Shown here one piece after another: positions 11,266 through 22,423 of a stretch of 64,000 bases of DNA. The position numbers and the translations under genes were made by a program. The stretch is from Coenobita brevimanus (taxonomy: Eukaryota > Arthropoda > Malacostraca > Decapoda > Coenobitidae), in NCBI GenBank assembly GCA_032717465.1, contig CM064666.1, positions 6,222,028 through 6,286,027 of the forward strand, read 5' to 3'. The notes beneath the pieces are model-generated. The model was not told the origin of the DNA, did no database searches, and saw only the letters and a program-made list of their open reading frames with translations. Numbering within the stretch: position 1 is the stretch's first letter; each line of letters begins with the position of its first letter.

Positions 11266-13615
11266 GTAATACCACTACACGTTGACTACACTCTGCCACC
11301 TAAGCAAGCTTCCTCAGCCGTTCCACCCCACTCCCCGCCTCTTCTACTTGCCCCAAGGGAACAAATCTGCATCCTTCTCTTGCCACATCTCCCCGTTCTG
11401 AACCTGTCAGGGTGACCCGATGGCACTTTGATAGGGCAGACTGGGATGGATTTAGAAATTATCTTGCTGATGTTCCATGGCAGTCTTTCTTCTCTAGTGA
11501 TCCCAATTCTACCCAGTTCCACATTTGCGACTTAATACTAGCTGGTATGGATTTATTCATACCAAGTCAACAGTTCACTAAAAGATCGAACTCTCCAAAA
11601 TGGTTTGATGGCAACTGTGCCAGAGCAACAGCCCAAAAGTCATTAGCATATAACTCTTACTTAAAATCAAAAACATCTGAATCACTCTCCCAATTTAAAA
11701 CTGCTAGAAATTATGCAAAAGCTGTATTAAATCTATCTAAATCAAACTTTCTTCAAAAGCAAGCATCAAAACTACTTAACAACCCTAATGACAATAGAAT
11801 ATTCTGGTCAACTCTTAATTCTTTCAATAACTTTAACAAGTCATCTTCCATTCCCCCACTAAAATCTTCAGATGGCAACATTACAAATGACCCGCGTGGG
11901 AAAGCAGATATCTTTGCTAGTACCTTTGCCAGAAACTGTACCACAGACGATACCAGCCAGAATGTCCCAGTACTGGAACTTGATTCTCCCGAAATTGCCC
12001 CACTTAAAATACAGACAAGATACGTAAAATCCATCCTAGACAATTTACCTACCAACAAAGCTCCAGGCCCAGATGGAATTCCACCAATTGTTTTGAAAAA
12101 GTGTTCCCCTGAACTTGCCTCTGTCCTAGCTAAATTATTCAGACTATGCATACGTACTTCTTTACTCCCAAATTCATGGAAAGAAGCCAATATCGACCCA
12201 GTTCCGAAGAAAGGAAGTTCGTCTGATCCCTCCGATTACAGACCAATAGCTGTCACATCTTCTCTTGGTAAGGTATTTGAAAACTTTAATTAATAAGCAC
12301 ATTGTTAAACATCTTGAATCCAACAACTTAATTAGTGATAGACAATATGGTTTTCGCCACGAAAGACCCACCATTGACATACTCAATCTCTTAACTCACA
12401 CCATCCATCAATCAATTGATCTTTTTGGAGAAACTCATGCAGTAGCTCTTGATATCTCTAAAGCTTTCGACAGAGTATGGCACCGTTCCCTGCTATCCAA
12501 ACTCCCTTGCTATGGACTAATGTCTTTTGTTCCTTTGATTTCTTCATATCTTAGTGACAGGAAAATAAGAGTAAAAGTAGATGATGTATATTCCAATTTC
12601 CACTCAATTAACGCCGGCGTGCTGCAGGGATCAGTTCTGGCACCAACCCTATTTCTGGTTCATATTAATGATCTTTTATCTGTTACCCACAATCCCATTC
12701 ACTCATATGCAGATGACTCAACACTACATTCACACTCAGACACCCAATTACAAAGTCTAATATCTCTCCATCTCAACTCAGTACAGCCATCTCCATAAAT
12801 CAAGATCTATCTACGATCAGTGAATGGGGACAAAACAACCTTGTCTCTTTTAATGCTAGTAAAACTAAATACATACAGTTTACTAATAGACAGATATTGC
12901 CAGATTCGTACATTACCTTCAGTACCACTAATATTCCCATCTCCAAAAGTATTGAAATTCTTGGCGTCTCACGTAACAGTGCCCTCAGCTGGACCTCTCA
13001 TGTCAGATCACTTGCTAAAACCGCCTCAAAGAAACTTGGATTATTGTAAAGAGGCTGTAACTTCTTCACCGATGAGCAGTTGGCTATAATTTATAAGAGT
13101 CATGTGCGCTTTCAGCTTGAATACTGCTCACCCTTGTGGAATGGTTGTGGAGAGGTTGCATTAAGACAACTAGACAAAATTCAGAATAAAGCTGTTAGAA
13201 TCATTAACAACCCTGCCATTATATATAAACTACCTCCCCTGCAAGGAAGAAAGAATGTTGCCTCCCTTGCATTATTTTACAGATATATTTTTGGCAATTG
13301 CTCAGACGAAGTTGCGTCCATGGTGCCACCTCTCCATGCCTTCCCTCGTGCTACACGGGCATCTGGTAGCGCTCATGACTGGAATGTCATTCAGCCATAT
13401 TGTAGAACTTCTGCCTATCAGAATTCTTTCATTCCCCGAACTGCATCTCTCTGGAGCTCGCTTCCCCAGAGTTGTTTTCCTCCAAATTTCAACCCACAGC
13501 TGTTCAAGTCTAACTGTTACAGATACTTTTTGAACAGAGGACACCAGTAATCTGGTGTATGGATTATTATTTTTTTACTCATTTGTTTTTTCTTCCTCGG
13601 TTCTGTTATAAAAAA
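11266..13615 (+). mobile_element. 5'-truncated CR1/Jockey-like LINE
   Basis: The element starts in the linker between endonuclease and reverse transcriptase (VDYTLPPKQAS... near 11283) and has lost its endonuclease. It runs through the whole RT domain and C-terminal region and ends near 13615 after a short 3' UTR with a T-rich block and 'tataaaaaaaa'. A related but more truncated copy is at 44479-45036. No target-site duplication could be fixed because the 5' limit is uncertain. Confidence 0.8.
11283..13550 (+). pseudogene. Non-LTR reverse transcriptase, disrupted
   Basis: This encoded the RT that makes cDNA by target-primed reverse transcription. In order I see NLPTNKAPGPDGIPP and SDYRPIAVTSSLGKVFE (palm entry), ALDISKAFDRVWH (motif A, first catalytic Asp), GVLQGSVLAPTLF (motif B), SYADDSTLHS (motif C, catalytic Asp pair), then FNASKTKYIQF, LEYCSPLWNGCGEVALRQLDKIQ and a terminal LFKSNCYRYFLN block. 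The catalytic residues are all present. The frame is broken by an extra A in an A-run near 12278, a shift near 12785 and a TAA at 13047-13049. The DDST motif and tail favour the CR1/Jockey group. The remaining protein would be about 755 residues. Confidence 0.85.
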
Positions 13616-13799
13616 AAAGTAAGCAGCGATCAAAGAATTATTGACCCCCCTCCCAAACCTTCCTAACGAACCCTTCCCCCCCCACTCCTCAGTGTCCACT
13701 TCTTGAGCACATACTAGCCATACCAGACAAGTTGGGGTGCAGAAGGCCTGAGCAAGGGAAGCTGCCAACTACTGTACAGACATAATATTATACATGAAT

Positions 13800-13846
13800 A
13801 TAAATAAATAAATAAATAAATAGAGAGAGAGAGAGAGAGAGAGAGA
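13800..13846. repeat. (AAAT)n-(GA)n microsatellite
   Basis: Short tetranucleotide run followed by GA repeats, abutting the family C copy. Confidence 0.93.
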
Positions 13847-14060
13847 TCCATCCATCCATCATCCAATCCCACGTTGCCCCATGAGGAACGTAGGAGCCCG
13901 GGGTTAGGCAAGTTGATCCTGACATTTAAGATGAAAGTAACCAGCCTCACTCATCCCTGAGTGGCATTACATGAGCAATAAACCCCAACCACTCCTTGGA
14001 TATAAACCGTCATGTTCAATCCGACTGGAGCGCCGTAATTACCCACTAAACCATCAGGCA

Positions 14061-14062
<2 letters not shown>
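13845..14062 (-). repeat. Dispersed repeat family C, copy 2 (possible SINE)
   Basis: The reverse complement matches 31465-31680 block by block: the TGGTTTAGTGGGTAATTACGG head, 'ctccagtcggattgaac', 'tggttggggtttattgctc', 'gatgagtgaggctggt', 'taggcaagtt...ccgggctcctacg' and 'ggcaacgtgggattgg'. A (GGAT)n tail follows at 13847-13862 (minus sense). The tail and dispersed copies suggest a SINE. Confidence 0.7.

Positions 14063-14111
<49 letters not shown>
14061..14111. repeat. (TA)n microsatellite
   Basis: About 25 TA units, abutting the 5' end of the family C copy. Confidence 0.97.
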
Positions 14112-14113
<2 letters not shown>

Positions 14114-14149
14114 GTTCGTTTTTGAAGGCTCCAACATGCTTGCATGCAT

Positions 14150-15918
14150 CAGCCATGTTCACGTAATGGCAGGTTTCCATGCAGCTCGATCCCTGGCAGC
14201 TTCCCAGTTCAGTCCCTTGTCCCTGAGGTCACACTCAATGACCTCGTCCCAGGTCTTCTTCTGTTTACCTCTCACAGCCTTACCCCTAACATTAACACTT
14301 CTCACTTTCTGCACCCAATTATCATCCCCCATCCTCTCCATATGCCCAAACATCTCAGTCTACCTCTCCTCATCATGCCACCAATACACTCCAGACCCAT
14401 CCTACCCCTCAACTCTTCCATCATAAACCTAGCCCCCCCAGGCACTCAGGCATACACTACACATCCACCTAATCATTGTCATTTCTGTACCTTTGAGCCT
14501 GCCAATATCCTCTTCTTTTACCGCCCAAATCTCACTACCACACAGCATTACACTCCTAACACATGCTGCATACAAAGATCCCTTAGCACGAAGGGAGAGT
14601 CCTCTCAATGTCAGGAGAGGCAACAGCACCCTGAACTTCTTCCAATCACTCCTCACTCATGTCTCATCAATAACAGAACTCTTCCACATACTCAAGAGTT
14701 TCACCAGCAAGTTCAATCCTTTCACGCCTGACAATCTTCACCTGCTCTCCCCGACACATCGCACACATGAAATCAGCATTATCTCGCAGTACCTCTAATA
14801 CCATTACATCTCTTATGCACCCACTTATCACGGACACTGCACATGGCCACTCTCCATCTTCTTTGACAGTGCTGCCACCAGCCCTAGATACCATCACTTT
14901 TTATTTTATCTGCATTTACTTTAAAGCACTTGCGCCCCATACTATCTCTCCACTTCCTAAATCTTTACTCAGCCTTCCTTTCATTCTCTGCAATCAACAC
15001 CAAATTATCAGCATACATCATCTCCCATGGGAGTCCATTTTTGAAGTCACGTGAGAGGGCATCAAGTACCATGATAAACAACAAGGGGCTCAAAACTGAC
15101 CTCTGGTGCACACCAACATTCACGGAAAACTCATTGCTCAGTTCTCTATTCACCCTTACCCTGATGCGAGCACCCTCATACATGGCCATAACCACCCTAA
15201 CCAGCCATTCATCGATCCCAAGCTTTCTCATTGCCCACTTCACCATCTCTCTTGGGACTCTGTCAGAGGCCTTCTCTAAATCAACAAAAGCAAAGTACAG
15301 TTCCCTTTTCTTTCCTATATATTTCTCCTGAAGCTGTCAAACAATGAATATGGTATCACTGGTCCCCCTGCCTGGTATAAAACTAAACTGCATTTCATCA
15401 ATATTCACTCTTTTTCTAATCATAACTACTAGAACTCTCTCCATTATCTGCATTATCTGGTCTGAAAATTTAATGCATCTATAATTTCCTCTTTTCAGGA
15501 CATCACCCTTCCCTTTGTACACAATTACAGTTACACTCTTCAGACAATCATCTGGGACAACGCACTCATATATAATCGTATTTATCAGGTCAGTGATTAA
15601 CCTCTCTCCTATATCTCCTGAGGCTTGCAACATTTCAGCAGTCAACCCAGATACACCCACTGACCTTCCCACCTGTATCTTGCCTACTGCCCCGCTCACA
15701 GTAGCAACGCCAATCAAAGGCCAAGAGCCACACACTGGATCTGTTGGCTTCAAGCCTTCCCTATCCTAGTCAAACTCCTCATTCAACAGCCGGCTGTAAT
15801 GCTCTCTCCATGCGTCTTTAATATCTCCACTTTTCACCACTACCCTTCCTTCATCATTCTTCTCACACTGCTCACCTGTGATATCGCTATTCTCCCTCTT
15901 CATCTGATTTGCCACCTT
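14150..15918 (-). pseudogene. RTE-like non-LTR reverse transcriptase, disrupted
   Basis: Reading right to left on the minus strand: FKVANQMKREN and WREHYSRLLNEEFD (15918-15770), then VGVSGLTAEMLQASG, VTVIVYKGKGDVLKRGNY, MQFSFIPGRGTSDTIF, a VDLEKASDRVPREM motif A, GVHQRSVLSPLLF (motif B), MYADNLVLIAEN (motif C, Asp-Asp reduced to Asp-Asn), a Cys-containing stretch near 14750-14850, then ETLEYVEEFCY, GRLKGTEMTMIRWMCSV, and MFGHMERMGDDNWVQKVR near 14353. This is the usual order of a LINE with a post-RT Cys segment and a W-F-G-H-V-E-R-like tail. At least five separate frames are needed. The D-to-N change at motif C would remove catalysis even if the frames were intact. Confidence 0.82.
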
Positions 15919-15962
15919 AAATATCAGATAACATATAAAATATATTTAAAATCCATGCATGT

Positions 15963-16030
15963 ATGTATCTATCTATACCTATCTATCTACAGCTAGACAC
16001 TCTCAACCCGTAAGGAGTGGCCGTTTATCT
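15963..16030 (-). mobile_element. LINE 3'-terminus fragment with (GATA)n tail
   Basis: The reverse complement reads like the last 3' UTR bases of the WFGHVE-tail LINE: 'ggccactccttacgggttg' followed by 'tctagc' and GATA repeats. It matches 38449-38480 and 33790-33834. Only the extreme 3' end remains. Confidence 0.55.
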
Positions 16031-16114
16031 TTGAGTTAGTTGTTTTATGGGGAGGGACACTAACCCTCCACCAACCCACTTGTTGACATGTAGGGAACAC
16101 TTATTGGTTGGTTA

Positions 16115-16190
16115 TATGGTTACCACCCAGCGATGCAAATAGCTTTCTGGCTTTCAGGAAACCATTAGACTTGTCACTCAATGTAAAGCC
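16115..16190 (-). repeat. Dispersed repeat family C, fragment
   Basis: The reverse complement contains 'acattgagtgacaagtcta', 'tggtttcctg' and 'gctgggtggtaaccat', matching the 5' module of the copy at 4025. The rest is missing. 16191-16345 is purine-rich and otherwise unremarkable. Confidence 0.6.
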
Positions 16191-16344
16191 ACCTGAAATG
16201 GAAAGAAGAGTAATAAAAAGTGATAGGAAAGATGGGAGAAATAGGAAGAGAGGAGGGCAGACACTGAAAAACATTGATAAAGGTCAAGGAGGAAGTAGGC
16301 AACACTACATCAAGTGAATGGATAATGGTCACCACCACCTACCA

Positions 16345-16349
<5 letters not shown>

Positions 16350-16393
<44 letters not shown>
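16350..16393. repeat. (TA)n microsatellite
   Basis: About 22 TA units. Confidence 0.97.
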
Positions 16394-16394
<1 letters not shown>

Positions 16395-16395
<1 letters not shown>

Positions 16396-16650
16396 GTTGG
16401 AGAGACACACATTGCACGCGTGTACAGTATTTTTTTTTTTTTTACGCTCCTGATCGGAGATCGAACCCGAGACCTCTAGATAAAAGTCAGGCACTGATAC
16501 CACTACACCATGGCGTGATAAAAGTTGAGCCACTTGAACTTTTTGATGAACCAGATAAGTCCATTATGGGAGGATGTATTTCAGTCACGACACGGCAAGT
16601 GACAGAGCAGTTTTAATCTATCCCAGACACAACACGCGCGTCTTTATATG
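16395..16650 (-). mobile_element. tRNA-derived SINE, family B, copy 1
   Basis: On the minus strand a tRNA-like core has an A box (GTGTAGTGGTATCAGTG) and a B box (GGGTTCGATCTC), followed by 'gatcaggagcgt' and a poly-A run. Upstream of the core in the same orientation lies the shared module 'gggatagattaaaactgct...cctcccataatgga...tcaagtggctcaact'. The copy is inverted relative to the one at 16652-16911. A roughly 35-base motif containing 'gagacacacattgcacgcg' stands on both sides of it (16402-16430 and 16656-16685). Confidence 0.8.
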
Positions 16651-16651
16651 T

Positions 16652-17136
<485 letters not shown>

Positions 17137-17138
<2 letters not shown>

Positions 17139-18232
17139 CCTCGCCATCAGCCACTGCAAGTCCATTACTGAAGAAAGGCCTTCCCCAACCTTTTCATCGA
17201 ATTCCTTGACCGAGCCAATCCCTGCCACATCTTGCCTGCAAACTTCTGTCTCATCTCCACACCTTCTGTCTGGCTTTTTTCTGTTACGCTTGCAATCTCT
17301 TGGATTCTAGTCAGTTAGCCTCTTGCTCTATCTGTTATCCCATATTCTTGCTACATGACCTGCCCACCTCCATTTCTGTTCCTTCATAACTTCTGTGTTT
17401 GACTTAGGTCTGCTCTCACATCCAAGTTGAACTTTTCCTGGCTCTTAAAGATATTCTCATCACTAACCTTTCCCTTGCTCCCTGAGAACTAATTGGTTGA
17501 TTTTACGTCGATTTTGTCAGTTTCCAGGTCTTGCAACCGTACATCATAGCTGAGATTATTCATTCGTTATGTGCTTTTTGCTGTATACATACTGGCAAGC
17601 TACTTTTCATGATGTCTCAGTGTTTACCGAAAGCTTTTCATCTAATTGTAATGCATCCGTTTATTTCGCTGTCATGGCCTTTAGTAAGTTGGAATATTTG
17701 CCCCAAGTAATTTTGCTTCTTAACTACTTAAAGAATTTCGTCGTTTATTTTGATGATGCACTTTGGTGTATGTGAATTACACATAACTTCTATTTTACTC
17801 CAATTTATCTTTAGTCTTATCTAAGACTTTCTTTGATTAGGTCATTTAACATTTCTTACAATGCCTCTGCTGTTTCTAAGATTAGGACAATGTCATTTGC
17901 AAATCTTAAATTATTTAATTTTTCTTCATCCATGTTTACTCATTTGTTCTCCCAATCTACCTTTCTGAAAATGCTTTCAATATATGTTGTAAATAATTTT
18001 ATTGAAATTGCCTCCCTGACCCACACCTTTCTTAATGTTATTTTTTTCTGAGTCTGTTTGTGGGGTAATTGTAGCAGTCTCCTCTTTGTACAGTTATGTT
18101 TTCGAATAGTTTTACAATGTCCTCTTTATACTCCTTGTTCCTGCAGTGAATTTATAATTGCTATGTGCTCCAATAAGTCAAAAGTCTGTTTGTAATCAAT
18201 AAAACCTAAGCACAGTGGTTTATTGTATTCTG
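17137..18232 (-). pseudogene. RTE-like RT, C-terminal half
   Basis: Right to left: NKPLCLGFIDYKQTFD (motif A, catalytic Asp in FID), EHIAIINSLQEQGV, a damaged segment, then IESIFRKVDWENK, LNNLRFANDIVLI (motif C, Asp-Asp degraded to Asn-Asp), NDLIKESL, a thumb region near 17600-17750, and the terminal LGKAFLQ.WTCSG block at 17137. Motif B is not recognisable. Many stops and frame changes are present, and the N-for-D change in motif C is inactivating. Confidence 0.8.
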
Positions 18233-19803
18233 GGAGAAAGAGTGGAGTGAGCAGGAAGGAAGAGATCAGTAGGATGGAAGAAGTGGAAGCAATGAAGAAA
18301 GTCAAAATGGGGAAAGCCCCAGGAATTGATGGAGTGTGTGGTGAAATGCTGAAGCATGGGGAAGAAATAGTAGTAAAATGGATATGGAAGATGTGCAGAT
18401 TGGTCTGGGAGGAAAGTAGAGTCCTGGAGGATTGGAAGTCAGGTATAATTATTCCCCTGTACAAAGGAAAAAGGGACAAAGAAGTGTGTGGTAATCACAT
18501 GGGCATTTGTCTTGTTAGTGTAATAGGAAAAGTATGTGGTAGGATACTTATTGATAGAGGTAGGGAAAAAACAGGAATTAGTCAGAGAAGAACAAGGAGG
18601 TTTTAGGAAGGGAAGAGGTTGTGTAGATCAGATATTCATTCTCAGGTCTTTAGTGGAAAAGTTTCAAGAGCAGGGAAAGTTGTCTGCGGCCTTCATGGAT
18701 TGGATTTGGAGAAAGCATAAGAGAGTGGACAGACAAGGATTGTGGGAAATATTAAGAATATATGGAATAAATGGGAAGTTGTTGAATGCCATGGAGAGTA
18801 TGTATGAGGGTGCTAGGGCTGCAGTGCCTGTGGCTGATGAACTGAGTGCGTTTTTCTGTCTGAATATTGGTCTGAAACCGAGATGTGTCATGTCTCCATG
18901 GTTGTTCGGTTTGTATATGAATGGGGTTATAAAAGAGATACAAATTATGGCAGGGGATGTCGGAGAGGCCCTAATGAGAGAATGCATTGTTTGGAACCTC
19001 CCTGTACTATTGATTGCAGATGATACTGTATTGTTAAGTGACGATGAAGGGGAAATGCAAGGCTTGGTGAATAAGTTTGGAAGAGTAAGAAACGGAATCT
19101 AAAGGTGAATGTAGGGAAGAGTAAAGTTTTGGTCTCCGAGAGAAATGAAGTCACTGAATGTACAGTGAGGTTGGATGAGATGGAAATGGAAAATGTGAGT
19201 GCATTTGAATACTTAGGTAGTGCGATGAATAAGGAAGGAAGTTTGGAGGATGAAGTGTGTAAAAGGGTACTACAGGGAAGAAATGTTGCCGGTTCTTTGA
19301 CAACAGTGATAAGAAATAGGGAAATGAGCATGGAAGTAAAAAAAAAATAATAATAATAATTGCATGACAGCACTGTGATACCAACTCTAACATATGAAAG
19401 CGAAGCCTGGACTTCGTTAGGACATAAGTTAAGAGTAAGGGCAGTGGAAGTGAGTTATTTGAAAGGAGTTTGTTGAGTTACATGGAGAGACATTCTAACA
19501 AATGAGGAAGTGATGGAGCATTACTGTGTGGATGTGGATGTGTTAGAAAGCGTTAGGAGAAATACACTGAGGTGGTTTGACCATGTGGAGAAGATGGAGA
19601 ACGAGAAATTAATGAGGAGAGTGTATATGAGTGAGATGGAGGGGGGGAGAGGGATGGGGAGGCCGAGGATGAAAGGGAAGGAGTGGAGAGGTATATGAGA
19701 CAGGGGGAGTGAGCTGTGGGAAGGCAGCGAAACGGCTGGGGACAGGGCGCCATGGAGGCGATTTGCTTGTGGCCACCCATTACGCGATTGATAGACAGGT
19801 AGA
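18233..19803 (+). mobile_element. 5'-truncated LINE nested in the RTE-like element
   Basis: This plus-strand insertion begins inside the palm (KMGKAPGIDGVCGEM) and ends in a tail of GATTGATAGACAGGTAGATAG type, a GATA-like 3' repeat. The tail marks it as a target-primed insertion and gives its orientation. Its 3' end is the same family as the short copies at 3118-3340, 33572-33834 and 38436-38696. It separates the RTE peptide NQLIEN from EYNKPL. Target duplication is short or absent; 'tattctg'/'tgttctc' at the junctions is suggestive only. Confidence 0.82.
18240..19697 (+). pseudogene. Non-LTR RT of the nested LINE, disrupted
   Basis: In order: KAPGIDGVCGEMLKHG, GIIIPLYKGKRDK, LVSVIGKVCGRIL, then a frame change to REEQGGFRKGRGCVDQIF, a corrupted motif A region (FMDWIWRKHKRVDR, apparently a compensated frameshift over F-M-D-L-E-K-A), MESMYEGARAAV, GLKPRCVMSPWLFGLYM (motif B), LLIADDTVLLSDD (motif C intact), LKVNVGKSKVLV, FEYLGSAMN, VIPTLTYESEAW, and a terminal LRWFDHVEKMENEKLMRRVY. 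It needs about five frame joins. The W-F-G-H-V-E type tail resembles RTE-like LINEs. Lost motif A makes it inactive. Confidence 0.83.
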
Positions 19804-19805
19804 TA

Positions 19806-20750
19806 GTGTTCTCAATTAGCTGATTCATTGTGTGTAGATGATCAGTAATTGAATACCCGCTTCGGAATCCTGCCTGCCCAAGAGGTTGGTTTCTTCCAAA
19901 TTTGTTGTTATTCTGTTCGTAAGGATTTTAGTGAAGAGTTTGTAAATGACTGAAAATAAGCTAATGGGTCGATAGTTACTAAGGTCTTTTGAGTCGCCTT
20001 TCTTGAAAAACAAAATTACTGTTGAATTACACCATGTTTTGGGAAATTTCTTCTTTTCTATACACTGAGTAAATAAGTGGGAGAGCATGTTTTGTACCTC
20101 TACTTCTGTATCCAACAGTAAATCTGCTACAGTTCCATCTTCTCCTGGGGCCTTCCCTGTTTTCATATTTTTAAGATGTCTTTGATGCATACAGTTATTT
20201 GGAAAAGTCTTCAACTCCCTTCACCATCCAATCTGTGCATTTAATGACAACTGTTTTTGATTTTCATTGATATAATTTGTTGTTTTCTTAGTGCAATTTT
20301 GCTTCGGACCTGTTTCATTTTCCCTTTTTAGTAGTTTCTTTGATGTGATCCATATTTCACTTTCGTTTTTCTTATCTCTGTCTCTTGTCGATAAGCTTCT
20401 TTCTCTCTTTCTATTTCAACTTTCTTTTACTTTACTTTCATCTCTTTTCTTCCTTTCATGAGCTCGAAGGTCATCTTTTAGTACTTGTTAGCTTTGGTTG
20501 CATTAGCTTTCCCTACTACCTCCGCTGATTCTCTTAGCACTTTTGTTGGTCTATCATTCAACTCTTCAGCGTCACACTCAGCGTAACTCAGAGCCTGAAA
20601 TCTGTTCGTTATTTCTAACTATAGGCAGCTTTGCTTTCGCGTTTCTGGGCATATCTTCTGATATTTATTCAGTTTCTTTCATTTGTGATTGTGAATCTGG
20701 CTGTGCAACCCTTCATTCTATGGTCACTTCCTATATTTTCTTTGTTGATA
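19806..20750 (-). pseudogene. RTE-like RT, N-terminal half and linker
   Basis: Right to left: a basic linker (REKEAYRQETEIRK, HQRNY, near 20400-20330), then NMKTGKAPGEDGTVADLL, KKKFPKTWCNSTVILFFKKGDSKDLSNYRPISL, VIYKLFTKILTNRIT, then in another frame GFRSGYSITDHLHTMNQLIEN ending at the insertion junction. Known RTE features are the K-K-G-D and N-Y-R-P-I-S-L blocks. The continuation of motif A is at 18232. Confidence 0.85.
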
Positions 20751-21062
20751 ACTTTTTTTTTTTTTTTTATGTGTGTGACTCTGGGCATTAGGCTTCACAG
20801 CCTGCTGCCAAGGCCCAGTAGTCCACCTACACACCATACACCTCTCTACATGTCACCAATTCGGCGCTAACACCCACCGTTCATACTGAATATATGCTAG
20901 GGCTGTCTCATACAGGACTGGTGTACTGGTATTAGCGGGGGTATTTTTACGACATGTCGGCGGGTCTTCTGGTAGATCAGTAAAATCTGATTTCATGAAA
21001 TTCAAATCTGTTCCCTGCCCCAGCGGGGATTTGAACCTGGGTCCGGTAGGAGTGCATTCCAC
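20751..21062 (-). mobile_element. tRNA-derived SINE, family A, copy 2 (nested, 5'-truncated)
   Basis: The poly-T at 20753-20769 is the A-tail of a minus-strand SINE. The body blocks ('agcgccgaattggtgacat', 'ccagtcctgtatgagac', 'ctaccagaagacccgccga') and the B box (GGTTCAAATCCCC) match copies 1 and 3. The head stops just downstream of where the A box should be. It splits the RTE endonuclease between IADKK and INKENIGSDHRM. Confidence 0.85.
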
Positions 21063-21715
21063 TTCTTATCTGCTATAATGCAGTCGATTTCATTCTTTGT
21101 TTTCCATTTGGCCTTCTCTAGGCCCATTTTCTCCCTGTTGTTTTGTGAAAAAGTGTTCATTTTTCTTATGTTATACATTTGAGCAAAATTTATCGTCATT
21201 TTACCTCTGTCATTCCTCTTTCCTACTCCGAATTTTTCCATGCATGCTGTTAAGTTTTCGATTTGCCAATTTTCTCATTGAAGTCTCCCGTGAGTATACT
21301 GTAGTATGTCTAGTCTTTTCTTCCTTCATAATCAGTGGGGTGTCGTTATTGGATGTTTGCATTTCTTCATCTGTAATTTCAGAAGGGGGTGCATATACTT
21401 GTATTACTTTCAGGGCGTATCTTTTGGATAGTCTAATTAAAATCCATACTATTCTGTCAGACACACTGCTGAATTTATCATTCTCTGCAAGATTTCTGTT
21501 AATTAGAAATCCTACACCACTAACTAATTCTGCCTTACTCTGTAGAAAAAGAGGTTGTTGTCTTGGAACTGAATTAAATTTTCTTCTTTCCTGTGAACCT
21601 CTCTCAGACCTACAATATTTCAACTAATGTTTTCTAATTCAGTCATTAAGGTATCAAGTTTGTAATCTTCTGTGAGGCTTCTTACATTGTGTGTGTAGAT
21701 TTTAATGGATTTCAG
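21063..21715 (-). pseudogene. RTE-like AP endonuclease domain
   Basis: Right to left: VRSLTEDYKLDTLMTELENISWNIVGL, then SGVGFLINRNLAE, SDRIVWILIRLSKRYALKVIQVYAPPSEITDEE, a gap where G-D-F-N should be that is degenerate, a damaged stretch, then KWKTKNEIDCIIADK. The SDHRM motif, with the catalytic His, lies beyond the SINE at about 20730. Family knowledge: this domain nicks target DNA. Stops and at least two frame changes show it is dead. Confidence 0.82.
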
Positions 21716-22084
21716 TCTGTTTAATGTCCTGTCTTTGATTTGCCGAGACAGTGCGTTCTCACTTTCATTGGCACACTGCCAGTAACCACAGGAGGCAGTG
21801 CGATTGGATCTTCAGTAGACAATGATCCAACAGGAACACCTGTAAAATCATTAACATTAGACCTCACATTTGGTTGGTGGGACTATGGCAAAGAATCTCA
21901 CCTTCCTACCACATAGTTTCCGGTGAGATGTAATTATTGTGCCACCTTATTCAGTATATTCAGTGAAGCCCCACATGTCTATATGGGGTCCGATTGTCCG
22001 TGCCATCTAAGACGGTATCTCTTACATCTACAGTACCAGGCATTGCCCTATTCACCATACGGGGACGCGCCAGGTAGCAGTGGA
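21716..22084. other. Spacer between two LINEs, nothing recognised
   Basis: It could be the 5' UTR of the RTE-like element, but I cannot align it to anything in the window. Confidence 0.4.
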
Positions 22085-22423
22085 ACCCCGACCCTGGAAT
22101 ATCTATCTATCTATATACGTAGGCTGCTTCCCCCAAGGAAAGGGAGGTAGCCGAGACAGGGCGATCCACTCCCAATTAACTAATTCACTCAAACACATTC
22201 ATTCGCATCTTAGCCCCAAAGGGGAGAAGGGACAAATCCTCACCGCACCACTCCGCACAAGGATCAACTGCGCAGTGCAATCAGTGACATCCGCAGCAGG
22301 GCCTGACAGCAGAACTGGTTTACCCCTGCCGCATCATAATTGACCCATCCCCTTTCCAGCACCTGACCTGATCAGGTGATCAGATAAATGCGGGAGAATA
22401 TCCCCTCAGGGTTGCATCATCAT

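Larger units (their letters stand above)
17137..21715 (-). mobile_element. RTE/BovB-like LINE interrupted by two insertions
   Basis: Three minus-strand segments form one collinear element: endonuclease (21715-21063), linker and RT N-terminus (20750-19806), RT C-terminus and 3' end (18232-17137). Between them lie a SINE-A (20751-21062) and a 5'-truncated LINE (18233-19803), both inserted after this element. Removing them leaves about 2.7 kb, near the usual 3-kb size of RTE-type elements. The protein continues across each gap: IADKK / INKENIGSDHRM, and NQLIENT / EYNKPLCLGF. Confidence 0.85.

Noticed and set aside
14144..14731. 195-codon plus frame
   Set aside because: Antisense shadow of the RTE-like reverse transcriptase on the minus strand.
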